From Citrobacter freundii (lineage in GTDB: Bacteria > Bacteroidota > Bacteroidia > Chitinophagales > Chitinophagaceae), in NCBI GenBank assembly GCA_003243445.1, contig QFQQ01000033.1, positions 4,329 through 68,328 of the forward strand: a stretch of 64,000 nt of DNA, read 5' to 3'. Under the pieces are notes generated by a model, which made no database searches, had not been told where the DNA came from, and worked only from the letters and a program-made list of their open reading frames with translations. The translations under genes and the position numbers were made by a program. Shown piece by piece: positions 33,500-42,268 of this stretch (its first letter is position 1; each line of letters opens with the position of its first letter).

Positions 33500-33600
33500 A
33501 AAGTAAAAAGTAAAAATTAAAAAATATAACCACAGTGAAGAAGGAAATTACCTGTTGCCGGACCGATCGCTTTTTTACTTTTTACTTTTTACTTTTTAAT
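33500..33600. repeat. Periodic inverted repeat, vocabulary C (7-mer), ftsI-murE gap
   Basis: Left arm 33500-33526 (AAAAGTA, AAAATTA) and right arm 33570-33600 (three TTTTTAC words) fill a 122-nt gap. The loop shares CAGTGAA, GGAAA and CGGAC in order with the loop of the next element (35109-35141). Confidence 0.85.
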
Positions 33601-33610
33601 TGAAGAAGCC

Positions 33611-35071
33611 TTGCTGTTAAGAGACATTTTATATAAAGTCAGCATCCGGTCTGTAAGCGGAAGTACAGAAGTTGAAGTCACAGATATTCAGATCGATTCG
33701 AGAAGAGTGCAGCCTGGGACCGTGTTCATCGCGATCAAAGGTGCAGCGGCCGATGGCCATCAGTTCATTGAAAAAGCAATTGAAAATGGTGCAATTGCAA
33801 TCGTCAGCGAAACAGTGGTAACGCCGCGTGATGGTGTGACCATGTTGCAGGTGGAAAATAGTTCCGCTGCGGCAGGATATATCGCCAGCAATTTTTTCGG
33901 CCACCCCTCTTCAAAAATGAAAGTGGTTGGCGTAACAGGTACAAATGGAAAAACAACCATCGCAACGCTGTTATACAAATTGTTCACGGCATTGGGTTAC
34001 AAGTGCGGTTTGCTGAGCACGGTTGACAATCACATTGGCGACAAAGTCATGCCAGCAACACACACAACGCCGGACGCGATCAGTCTGAATGCGCTGATGA
34101 AGCAGATGGTGGATGAAAATTGTACACATGTGTTCATGGAAGTGAGTTCACACGCTATCAGCCAGCACCGGGTGACCGGTCTTGAGTTTGACGGTGGCCT
34201 GTTCAGCAATATCACTCACGATCACCTGGATTATCATAAAACCTTTGATGAATATATCCGTGTAAAAAAGGCTTTTTTCGATGGTTTATCATCCAGTGCA
34301 TTTGCTATCAGCAATGCAGATGACAAAAGAGGCGAAGTAATGTTGCAGAATACAAATGCAAAGAAATATTACTACAGCCTGAAGACGCTGGCGGATTTCA
34401 AAGGAAAGATCATTGAAAATGGTTTGTCAGGATTGGTAATGAATATCAACGACCAGGAAGTTCATTTCCGCCTGATCGGAGAATTCAATGCTTATAATCT
34501 TCTTGCGGTCTATGGCGCAGCCATTTGCCTGGGAGAAGAAAGACACGAAGTGCTGAGATGCCTGAGCGTGCTGACCGGTGCGGAAGGAAGGTTCGATTAC
34601 ATGGTATCAGCGAAGGAGCGGGTGATCGCGATCGTTGACTACGCACACACACCAGATGCATTATTAAATGTACTGGCAACGATCAAAAAATTGAAACGTG
34701 GTTTTGAGCAGGTGATCACGGTTGTGGGATGTGGCGGAGATCGTGATAAAACCAAAAGACCGGTGATGGCGCAGGTAGCGGTAGAACATAGCGATAGAGT
34801 CATTTTCACCAGTGATAATCCGAGAAGTGAAGATCCTGCGCAGATCATAAAAGATATGGAAGATGGTCTTCCTGCTGCGGCAAGAAGAAAATATCTCTCC
34901 ATCGCAGACAGAAAAGAGGCGATCAAAACAGCGATCAGTCTCGCAGGAAAAGAAGACATCGTGCTGGTAGCAGGCAAAGGCCATGAAAAATACCAGGAGA
35001 TCAAAGGAGTGAGAAATCACTTTGATGATAAAGAAGTAGTAAAAGAGATTTTTGACTTGCTTGACAAATAA
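33611..35071 (+). CDS. murE: UDP-N-acetylmuramoyl-tripeptide synthetase MurE
   Basis: The 486-residue Mur ligase adds the third stem-peptide residue to UDP-MurNAc-L-Ala-D-Glu. The ATP loop TGTNGKTT is at 109-116, the central domain has the carbamylated-lysine region and NITHDHLDYH, and DNPR at 402-405 is the signature of meso-diaminopimelate specificity. The start is TTG at 33611, giving MLLRDILYKV, which fits the family N-terminus. Hairpin elements lie on both sides of the gene. Confidence 0.95.
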   Translation: MLLRDILYKVSIRSVSGSTEVEVTDIQIDSRRVQPGTVFIAIKGAAADGHQFIEKAIENGAIAIVSETVVTPRDGVTMLQVENSSAAAGYIASNFFGHPSSKMKVVGVTGTNGKTTIATLLYKLFTALGYKCGLLSTVDNHIGDKVMPATHTTPDAISLNALMKQMVDENCTHVFMEVSSHAISQHRVTGLEFDGGLFSNITHDHLDYHKTFDEYIRVKKAFFDGLSSSAFAISNADDKRGEVMLQNTNAKKYYYSLKTLADFKGKIIENGLSGLVMNINDQEVHFRLIGEFNAYNLLAVYGAAICLGEERHEVLRCLSVLTGAEGRFDYMVSAKERVIAIVDYAHTPDALLNVLATIKKLKRGFEQVITVVGCGGDRDKTKRPVMAQVAVEHSDRVIFTSDNPRSEDPAQIIKDMEDGLPAAARRKYLSIADRKEAIKTAISLAGKEDIVLVAGKGHEKYQEIKGVRNHFDDKEVVKEIFDLLDK

Positions 35072-35072
35072 A

Positions 35073-35177
35073 TCAAAAGTCAAAATTAAAAAGTAAAAAA
35101 TAGAGCTTCAGTGAATGAGGAAACAGGTTGTGTTTGCGGACACTGGTTTTTGACTTTTGAATTTTTACTTTTTACTT
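35073..35177. repeat. Periodic inverted repeat, vocabulary C (7-mer), murE-mraY gap
   Basis: Left arm 35073-35100 (CAAAAGT, CAAAATT, AAAAAGT) and right arm 35147-35177 (TTTTTGA, CTTTTGA, ATTTTTA) fill a 120-nt gap from directly after the murE stop codon to 14 bases before mraY. Confidence 0.85.
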
Positions 35178-35191
35178 AATAACGACCAACA

Positions 35192-36469
35192 ATGCTATAT
35201 CACTTATTCGAATGGTTCAAAGAACAGGGGTTCAAATTTGCGGGGAGTGAACTTTTCCGGTTCATTTCCTTCAGGGTGATGCTGGCTGTATTGTTGTCCT
35301 TATTTATTACTGCTTTTTATGGTAAGAAACTGATCAGGTTTTTACAGAAGAAGCAATTGGGTGAAACGGTCCGGGATCTGGGCCTGGCAGGTGAGCAGAT
35401 CAAGAAAGGAACACCGACCATGGGTGGTATCGTGATCATTCTCGCGATCATCATTCCAACGTTGTTGTTTGCAAGATTGACATCGGTTTATATTATCCTG
35501 ATGCTTATTGCAACAATTTGGCTGGGCATCATTGGGTTTATTGATGATTACCTGAAGCTCCGGGCGAAGAAGATCGCGCAGCAGCAAGGTGTGAAATATG
35601 TAAAAGGCGATAAAGATGGATTGGCCGGATGGTTCAAGATCCTTGGCCAGGTGGGATTGGGCATTACAGTTGGAGCAGTTCTTTGTTTTAACAGCAACGT
35701 GAAAACCTGGAGGGAATATACAAGCGTTCCAAAACCGGGAGATTCAACCATCATTACCGTAAAGGTGAATGATACACTGAAGCATTTCGTGGAAACAAAA
35801 GAACCAGTTACCACGATCCCGTTTGTGAAGAATCATGAATTCAATTACGCAAAGTTGTTGCCTGAAGGACTAAGAAAATATTCATGGGTATTGTATATCG
35901 GCATTGTGATCTTCATTATCACTGCCGTATCAAACGGAGCGAATATCACGGATGGGTTGGACGGATTGGCAACGGGAACCTCGGCATTGATCGGTGTTTG
36001 TTTAGGCATATTCGCGTATGCGTCGGGAAACTTTGTATTCGCGGATTATCTGAACATCATGTATATACCGGGGCTTGGTGAGCTATCCATTTTTATTGCG
36101 TCGATGATCGGGGCCTGTATCGGATTTCTATGGTATAACTCCTATCCCGCGCAGGTATTCATGGGTGATACAGGAAGTTTGACGCTTGGAGGCATTATAG
36201 CATCCATTGCGATCATTGTGCACAAGGAATTGCTGATCCCGATATTCTGCGGCGTGTTCCTGGTAGAGCTGGTGAGTGTGATGCTGCAGGTCAGTTATTT
36301 TAAATACACCAAGAAGAAATTCGGTGTGGGCAAACGGATCTTCTTAATGAGTCCGCTCCATCACCATTTTCAGAAGAAAGGATATCATGAAGCAAAGATC
36401 GTAACGAGATTCTGGATCGTAACTGTTCTTTTTGTTGTATTGAGTATTGTAACGTTGAAACTGAGATAG
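35192..36469 (+). CDS. mraY: Phospho-N-acetylmuramoyl-pentapeptide transferase MraY
   Basis: The 425-residue integral membrane enzyme makes lipid I from UDP-MurNAc-pentapeptide and undecaprenyl phosphate. About ten helices are visible. Diagnostic stretches are GTPTMGGIVIILAI, GFIDDYLKL (catalytic Asp pair), NITDGLDGLATG, VFMGDTGSLTLGG and SPLHHHFQKKG. An insertion of about 70 residues (185-250) between helices makes it longer than the E. coli enzyme (360), as is usual in Bacteroidota. Confidence 0.96.
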   Translation: MLYHLFEWFKEQGFKFAGSELFRFISFRVMLAVLLSLFITAFYGKKLIRFLQKKQLGETVRDLGLAGEQIKKGTPTMGGIVIILAIIIPTLLFARLTSVYIILMLIATIWLGIIGFIDDYLKLRAKKIAQQQGVKYVKGDKDGLAGWFKILGQVGLGITVGAVLCFNSNVKTWREYTSVPKPGDSTIITVKVNDTLKHFVETKEPVTTIPFVKNHEFNYAKLLPEGLRKYSWVLYIGIVIFIITAVSNGANITDGLDGLATGTSALIGVCLGIFAYASGNFVFADYLNIMYIPGLGELSIFIASMIGACIGFLWYNSYPAQVFMGDTGSLTLGGIIASIAIIVHKELLIPIFCGVFLVELVSVMLQVSYFKYTKKKFGVGKRIFLMSPLHHHFQKKGYHEAKIVTRFWIVTVLFVVLSIVTLKLR

Positions 36470-36848
36470 GCTGCAAACATGATGCAGACAGAATGTTGAC
36501 GATAAGATGATTCAAGATATATAGCGCGATCCCGATCGAAGATCGGGAGGACCAGTAGTAAGGACTTACTGAAAAACCCAATTCTGCTGCGGACCCTTAT
36601 GAGAACAGTCTCTGATCTGAATTAATTGTGGTGCATTCCGACCTAATGCCCGTGAAGAACCAATTTTCCGTACACTGATGTGCCGGAGAAGTTTAATTCC
36701 TAAACATTAGTCATGCTGAGGAATTAGGTACATCTATCCATCCAACCCGAACAGTACAACTGACGGTTGAAAGAAAATGAACATGCCCGCTGAAGCTTTA
36801 TGCAGAAAGGGTGTTTGTCTGCCGGAGCGTAGCAAAGGCGGAGATGTT
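36470..36848. other. 379-nt mraY-murD spacer without periodic repeat
   Basis: This is the longest gap in the dcw operon and the only long one without a periodic-word hairpin. It holds a short perfect hairpin TCCCGATC-GAA-GATCGGGA (36530-36548) and an inverted pair CCTAA/TTAGG near 36702-36729. An in-frame extension of murD reaches back to 36777 but encodes nothing conserved. No gene recognised; an internal promoter is possible. Confidence 0.5.
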
Positions 36849-38189
36849 ATGGCGAAACGTTTGGTCATATTAGGCGGTGGGGAAAGCGGCGTTGGCGCTG
36901 CTATCCTGGGAAAACAGCAGGGGTATGACGTGTTCGTTTCCGATGGTGGTTCTTTGAAGACGAATTATCGCAACGAACTGGAGCAGGCAGGAATTGAATT
37001 TGAGGAAGGACAAAATACCGAAGAGAAAATTCTTTCTGCCGATGAGGTGATGAAGAGCCCGGGCATTCCTGAGAAAAATGAAATGGTGAAAAAGATCAGG
37101 AAGAAGGGAATACCGGTGATCAGTGAGATTGAACTGGCTTATCGCTTTAAAGGCGACAGCAAGATCATCGCCATCACAGGCAGTAATGGTAAAACGACAA
37201 CGACCGCGCTGACATTTCATATCTGCAAAACAGCAGGACTGGATGCGGCGCTGGTTGGAAATATCGGTTACTCGTTCGCAAGACAGGTAGCCGAAGATCC
37301 GAAACCGCTGTATGTAGCGGAGATCAGCAGCTTTCAACTGGACGATATCCATGATTTCAGACCGGATATCGCCATCCTCACCAATATCACTGAAGACCAC
37401 CTCGACCGTTACGATTATAAGTTCGAGAACTATATCCGTAGCAAATTCCGCATAGCTATGAATCAGCAATCAACTGATCACTTCATTTACTGTGCGGATG
37501 ACGAGATCACGATGAAATATATTAACCAGTTCGATATTCACTCAAACCAACTGCCAATCAGTATGAAGACAGAAGTTAACAAAGGCGCATTTATAAAGGA
37601 CGGCGATATGTACGTTAGAACGGGTGAAGAGTTCACCAGTATGAGTGTATACGACTTTGCACTTAAAGGAAAACATAATCAATATAATACCATGGCAGCT
37701 TGTGTGGCAGGATCAACGATGGATATCCGCAAGGAGAAGATCCGCGAAGCGGTGCAGGATTTTCAGGCGCTGGAACACCGGATGGAACCGGTAGCAACGA
37801 TCCGGGGAGTAGAGTTCATCAATGACAGTAAAGCGACGAATGTAAACTCTACCTGGTATGCACTGGAAAGCATCAGCAAACCAACCATCCTGATCCTTGG
37901 CGGTGTGGATAAAGGAAATGATTATTCACTGATCAAAGACCTGGTTAAAGAGAAAGTAAAAGCAATCATTTGTCTTGGCACTGACAACCATAAGATCCAT
38001 GAAGCTTTTAAAGATGTAGTAAGCCCTATCGTAAACACCAGCAGCGCCCTGGAGTCCGTACATGCTGCATTTCATTTTGCTACCAAAGGTGATGTGGTCC
38101 TGCTGAGCCCTGCCTGCGCCAGCTTCGACCTGTTTAAGAATTATGAGGATAGAGGGAATCAGTTCAAGCAGGCGGTGAAGGACTTATAG
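36849..38189 (+). CDS. murD: UDP-N-acetylmuramoyl-L-alanine--D-glutamate ligase
   Basis: The 446-residue Mur ligase adds D-Glu to UDP-MurNAc-L-Ala. The N-terminal nucleotide-like loop LVILGGGESGVGAA, the ATP motif TGSNGKTT (110-117), EISSFQLD, LTNITEDHLDRYD and the C-terminal ILGGVDKGNDY and LSPACASFDLFKNYEDRGNQF are all typical. I chose ATG 36849 (MAKRLVILGGG) over an upstream in-frame ATG because conservation begins here. Confidence 0.95.
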   Translation: MAKRLVILGGGESGVGAAILGKQQGYDVFVSDGGSLKTNYRNELEQAGIEFEEGQNTEEKILSADEVMKSPGIPEKNEMVKKIRKKGIPVISEIELAYRFKGDSKIIAITGSNGKTTTTALTFHICKTAGLDAALVGNIGYSFARQVAEDPKPLYVAEISSFQLDDIHDFRPDIAILTNITEDHLDRYDYKFENYIRSKFRIAMNQQSTDHFIYCADDEITMKYINQFDIHSNQLPISMKTEVNKGAFIKDGDMYVRTGEEFTSMSVYDFALKGKHNQYNTMAACVAGSTMDIRKEKIREAVQDFQALEHRMEPVATIRGVEFINDSKATNVNSTWYALESISKPTILILGGVDKGNDYSLIKDLVKEKVKAIICLGTDNHKIHEAFKDVVSPIVNTSSALESVHAAFHFATKGDVVLLSPACASFDLFKNYEDRGNQFKQAVKDL

Positions 38190-38218
38190 AGATTAAAAAA
38201 CCGAAATCCGGGTTTCAG

Positions 38219-38295
38219 AAGTTCCAGAGGTTTAATAGGTTCCAAAGGTTGTTAAACCTCTGGAACTTTTGAAACCTATTAAACCTCTGGAACCT
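38219..38295. repeat. Periodic inverted repeat, vocabulary B (9-mer), murD-ftsW gap
   Basis: Left arm 38219-38250 (AAGTTCCAG, AGGTTTAAT, AGGTTCCAA) pairs with right arm 38264-38295 with three differences, all transitions, leaving a 13-base loop. The whole gap is 124 nt. Confidence 0.9.
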
Positions 38296-38313
38296 AAATT
38301 ATCAATCGAGTGA

Positions 38314-39600
38314 ATGGATGTATCTAGGGACATACGCTTCAACGAAATTGGAAACAGTTTCAACACCCGTAACCTGCTGAGCAAAACAAAAGGCGATAAG
38401 GTGATCTGGGCGCTGGTGGTTTTACTGGCGCTTGTGTCATTGCTTGCGGTTTATAGTGCTACGGGATCGCTGGCGTATAAGAACTATAAAGGGAATACGG
38501 AGGTCTACCTGTTTAAACAGGTCGCGTTTATCCTGATCGGCATTCTCGTGATCTATTTCGCGCATCTTGTCAATTATACATTGTATTCAAGGGTTGCAAC
38601 GATCCTGTTCCTGCTGGTCATACCCCTCCTTGTCTATACACTTTTCTTTGGTGTAAGGATGAACGAGGGCAGCCGCTGGATCAGGCTGCCTCTTATCAAT
38701 ATGACGATGCAGACATCGGATCTTGCAAAGCTCGCGCTGTTCATGTACATCGCGCGCATGCTCAGCAGGAAACAGGATGTGATCAAGTCGTTTAAGAAAG
38801 GATACCTGCCGGTGATCACGCCGGTATTTATTGTCTGTGCACTGATCGCACCAGCAAACCTTTCAACCGCCTTGCTGCTTGGTGCAAGCTGCATGCTGCT
38901 GCTCTTTATAGGGAGGGCCAGGTCAAAACACCTGTTACTGACTGTTGGACTGGCTCTGATCCCCATTGCATTTCTGATCATGGCTGCAGTGATCAGGCAC
39001 AAGCAGGGCGATGATGATGTAACCACGGCTACACAAAAGAAAGGATCTTCTGGTCTCTTCGCACGTGTAGATACCTGGATCGGACGCGTAGAAAATTTTA
39101 TCTACAGCGGGAAAGAAGCAGACAATGATGAAATGTACCAGGTGAACCAGGCTAAGATCGCGATCGCAAAAGGTGGCATTCTTGGCGTTGGTCCGGGCAA
39201 CAGCGAAACAAGGGACTACCTGCCGCAGGCCTATAATGATTTCATCTTTGCGATCATTATAGAAGAATATGGATTTGTCGGCGGCATATTCATCGTATTT
39301 GTATATCTCGTTTTCTTATATAGATGTATCCGCATTTTCAAACGATGTCCTTATGCATTCGGTGCATTCCTTGCGTTAGGACTGAGTTTTACATTGGCGA
39401 TACAGGCTATTGCAAACATGGCGGTAACCGTTAACCTTTTCCCGGTTACAGGTGTTACACTTCCGCTGGTAAGTATGGGTGGATCAAGTTTCATCTTTAC
39501 CTGTCTTGCAATCGGAATCATTTTGAGTGTGGCGAGGAATGTGGAGCAGTTGGAAGGGAAGGCGGCGTTAGCGGGCGTTAAAGAAGGTGAAGAAGAATAG
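38314..39600 (+). CDS. ftsW: Septal peptidoglycan glycosyltransferase FtsW
   Basis: The 428-residue SEDS-family polymerase has about ten membrane helices, beginning with VIWALVVLLALVSLLAVYSATGSL. MNEGSRWIRLP, YLPQAYNDFIFAIIIEEYGFVGG (with the conserved DFIF..EE) and the C-terminal LFPVTGVTLPLVSMGGSSF are diagnostic. It polymerises glycan strands and works with FtsI encoded upstream in the cluster. The short hydrophilic N-terminus (about 30 residues) is cytoplasmic. Confidence 0.95.
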   Translation: MDVSRDIRFNEIGNSFNTRNLLSKTKGDKVIWALVVLLALVSLLAVYSATGSLAYKNYKGNTEVYLFKQVAFILIGILVIYFAHLVNYTLYSRVATILFLLVIPLLVYTLFFGVRMNEGSRWIRLPLINMTMQTSDLAKLALFMYIARMLSRKQDVIKSFKKGYLPVITPVFIVCALIAPANLSTALLLGASCMLLLFIGRARSKHLLLTVGLALIPIAFLIMAAVIRHKQGDDDVTTATQKKGSSGLFARVDTWIGRVENFIYSGKEADNDEMYQVNQAKIAIAKGGILGVGPGNSETRDYLPQAYNDFIFAIIIEEYGFVGGIFIVFVYLVFLYRCIRIFKRCPYAFGAFLALGLSFTLAIQAIANMAVTVNLFPVTGVTLPLVSMGGSSFIFTCLAIGIILSVARNVEQLEGKAALAGVKEGEEE

Positions 39601-39606
39601 AAAGCG

Positions 39607-39723
39607 AAGTTCCAGAGGTTTCATAGGTTTAATAAGTTTCATAGGTTTTTCCTGAACCGATTAAACATTCCGGGTTGAATAACCTCTGAAACTTCTGGAA
39701 CCTCTGAAACCTATGGAACCTTT
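39607..39723. repeat. Periodic inverted repeat, vocabulary B (9-mer), ftsW-murG gap
   Basis: Left arm 39607-39648 (AGTTCCAGA, GGTTTCATA words) and right arm 39680-39723 fill a 139-nt gap; the left arm starts seven bases after the ftsW stop. Confidence 0.88.
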
Positions 39724-39739
39724 ATAACAAACAGAACTC

Positions 39740-40837
39740 TTGAACAAAAAGATCATCATAGCAGGCGGCGGCACGGGAGGTCATATCTTTCCCGCGATCG
39801 CTATTGCCAATGCGTTGAAAAAAGCAGATGCCAGTATCGATATTCTTTTCGTTGGCGCGAAGGGAAAAATGGAAATGGAGAAAGTGCCGCAGGCTGGCTA
39901 CAGGATCGAAGGATTGGATATTGCGGGATTTAACAGAAGCTCTTTGATGAAGAATGTAAGTTTGCCATTCAAGCTGATCAAAAGTTTCTTCCAGGTAAAA
40001 GCGATCTTCAAAACGTTTGACCCGGATGCAGTGATCGGCGTTGGAGGATATTCCAGCTTTCCCGTACTGAGATTTGCGCAGTCGAAAGGTATCCCAAGCT
40101 TTATTCATGAGTCCAATTCATTTGCAGGTAAATCAAATATCCTGTTAGGTAAAAAAGCAACAGCCATTTTTACCGGGACAGATGGAATGGAAAAGTTTTT
40201 TCCTCCCGGGAAAATACTGGTGACAGGAAATCCTGTAAGATCAGGTATTGCAGCGTCGAATATCAGCAAAGCGGAAGGATGCGAACATTTTTCGCTGGAT
40301 GATCAGAAGAGAACAGTTCTCGTTGTTGGTGGAAGCCTTGGCGCCAAATCCATCAATGAAGCGATCGATAAACATTTGGATGAATTACTTGGCGCTGGTC
40401 TGCAATTGATCTGGCAAACCGGAAAGCCTTATGCAGCAAAAGCGGAAGCAAGTGTTGCAGGAAAAGGATCTGTTTGGGTAAATGATTTTATCACGCAGAT
40501 GGAATACGCCTATGCTGCTGCTGATATCGTGGTTGCCCGTGCCGGCGCTATGACGGTAGCAGAATTATGCGTCGTAAAAAAGCCCGTTTTGTTCGTACCC
40601 TATCCTTATGCAGCGGAAGATCATCAGACAGTGAACGCACAGCAACTGGTAAAAAAAGGTGCGGCACTGATGGTGAAGGACAGCGAAGCATTGGATAAAG
40701 TTGTGCCGATGGCGATTGAACTTGCCAATAATCAAGCACAGCAAACTGAAATGAAAAAGAACATCGCTGCATTGGCCATCACCAATGCGGATAAAATAAT
40801 AGCAGAGGCCATTTTGAAAAAGCTGAATGCGAAATGA
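39740..40837 (+). CDS. murG: UDP-N-acetylglucosamine transferase MurG
   Basis: The 365-residue GT28 glycosyltransferase converts lipid I to lipid II at the inner face of the membrane. The N-terminal GGGTGGHIFPA (9-19), GVGGYSSFPVL, ESNSFAGKSN and the C-terminal donor site RAGAMTVAELCVVKKPVLFVPYPYAAEDHQTVNA are typical. The likely start is TTG at 39740. The stop codon overlaps the murC start by four bases (ATGA), indicating tight translational coupling. Confidence 0.95.
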   Translation: MNKKIIIAGGGTGGHIFPAIAIANALKKADASIDILFVGAKGKMEMEKVPQAGYRIEGLDIAGFNRSSLMKNVSLPFKLIKSFFQVKAIFKTFDPDAVIGVGGYSSFPVLRFAQSKGIPSFIHESNSFAGKSNILLGKKATAIFTGTDGMEKFFPPGKILVTGNPVRSGIAASNISKAEGCEHFSLDDQKRTVLVVGGSLGAKSINEAIDKHLDELLGAGLQLIWQTGKPYAAKAEASVAGKGSVWVNDFITQMEYAYAAADIVVARAGAMTVAELCVVKKPVLFVPYPYAAEDHQTVNAQQLVKKGAALMVKDSEALDKVVPMAIELANNQAQQTEMKKNIAALAITNADKIIAEAILKKLNAK

Positions 40838-42267
40838 AAACCGTAGCCGATACTGTCCTTATGAATTCCCCCTTTCAGGGGCTTGACTCGATCCGTGAAG
40901 TGTATTTTATAGGTATCGGAGGAATTGGAATGAGCGCCATTGCAAGATTCTTTCATGCAAAGGGCGTAAAAGTGAGTGGATACGATAAAACACCGACTCC
41001 GCTTACAAAGGAGCTGGAAGCGAGCGGCATTGACATTCACTACAACGAAGATATTTCGAAAGTGAGTGAAAATGCAGACCTGGTGATCTACACCCCCGCA
41101 ATCCCCGCGGGTCATAAAGAACTGGTGTATTACCGGGAAAAAGGAAAAAAGATCGTAAAGCGCAGTGATGTGCTTCAACTGATCTCAGAGAGTTCTTTTA
41201 ATATCTGTATTGCCGGCACGCATGGCAAAACAACCATCACCACTATGGTAGCGCATTTGCTGCGCGATACTGGTTTCGGTTGCAATGCTTTTCTCGGTGG
41301 TATTGCCGTGAACTATGGCACCAATTTTTGGAGCGATCCGAAAAATGTATGTGTAATAGAAGCTGATGAGTACGACAGAAGTTTTTTGAAACTCAGTCCT
41401 AACGTTGCCATCATCACTGCTATGGATGCAGACCATCTCGATATCTATGGAACGGCTGATGCGGTGGAACAGGCTTTTATTGATTTCAGTGATCGCATTA
41501 AACCGGGTGGTATTCTCTTCCGTCAGTTTGGTCTGAAAAGAGGAAAAGAACTGGCAAAAGAACTTGATGACACAAAATATACATACAGTCTGCAGAATAG
41601 CAGTGCTGATGTATATGGCGAAAATATAAAGCTGGAGAATGGCGGCTATGATTTCGATGTGGTGCTGCAGGATGAGCGTATCGATAATGTGCGGTTGAAC
41701 ATGGGCGGTATGCATAACGTGGAAAATGCCATTGCGGCCATCGCTGTTGCCAATTCGTTAGGTATCGAAAAGGATAAGATCCGTGCGGCTGTTGAATCAT
41801 TCCGTGGCGTGAAGCGGAGGTTTGAATACCTCATCCGCAACAAAAAGCTCGTGTTTGTGGATGATTATGCCCATCACCCGGAAGAGTTGCGTGCACTTAT
41901 CAATGGTGCTAGATCATTATTCAGGCAAAGAAAATGTACGATCATTTTTCAACCGCATCTGTTTACCCGTACAAGGGATTTTGCAGATGGCTTCGCGGAA
42001 GTGCTGGACCTGGCAGATGAAGTAGTGTTGTTGCCGATATATCCCGCGCGTGAATTGCCCATTGAAGGCGTAACGAGTGAGATGATACTGGGTAAGATGA
42101 AAAATGAGAACAAACGCGTACTGGATAAAGAAGAGTTGTTACAGTGGATCGCGACAAATTATAAGAACAATATTGATGACGAATTCGGCAACCTGCTGAT
42201 TGCTGCAGGTGCCGGAGATATAGATACTTTGTTAACGCCAATAAAAGAATTGCTGTCAGGCATATAA
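40834..42267 (+). CDS. murC: UDP-N-acetylmuramate--L-alanine ligase
   Basis: The 477-residue Mur ligase joins L-Ala to UDP-MurNAc. YFIGIGGIGMSAIARFF near residue 22, the ATP motif GTHGKTT, EADEYDRSFLKLSPNVAIITAMDADHLDIY and VDDYAHHPEELRA are diagnostic. It overlaps murG by four bases and is followed by ftsQ after a single base, so murG-murC-ftsQ form a tightly coupled block without hairpin elements. Confidence 0.95.
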   Translation: MKTVADTVLMNSPFQGLDSIREVYFIGIGGIGMSAIARFFHAKGVKVSGYDKTPTPLTKELEASGIDIHYNEDISKVSENADLVIYTPAIPAGHKELVYYREKGKKIVKRSDVLQLISESSFNICIAGTHGKTTITTMVAHLLRDTGFGCNAFLGGIAVNYGTNFWSDPKNVCVIEADEYDRSFLKLSPNVAIITAMDADHLDIYGTADAVEQAFIDFSDRIKPGGILFRQFGLKRGKELAKELDDTKYTYSLQNSSADVYGENIKLENGGYDFDVVLQDERIDNVRLNMGGMHNVENAIAAIAVANSLGIEKDKIRAAVESFRGVKRRFEYLIRNKKLVFVDDYAHHPEELRALINGARSLFRQRKCTIIFQPHLFTRTRDFADGFAEVLDLADEVVLLPIYPARELPIEGVTSEMILGKMKNENKRVLDKEELLQWIATNYKNNIDDEFGNLLIAAGAGDIDTLLTPIKELLSGI

Positions 42268-42268
42268 A

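Noticed and set aside
36870..37469. 199-codon minus-strand reading frame inside murD
   Set aside because: Antisense shadow of a conserved gene in the correct frame on the + strand.
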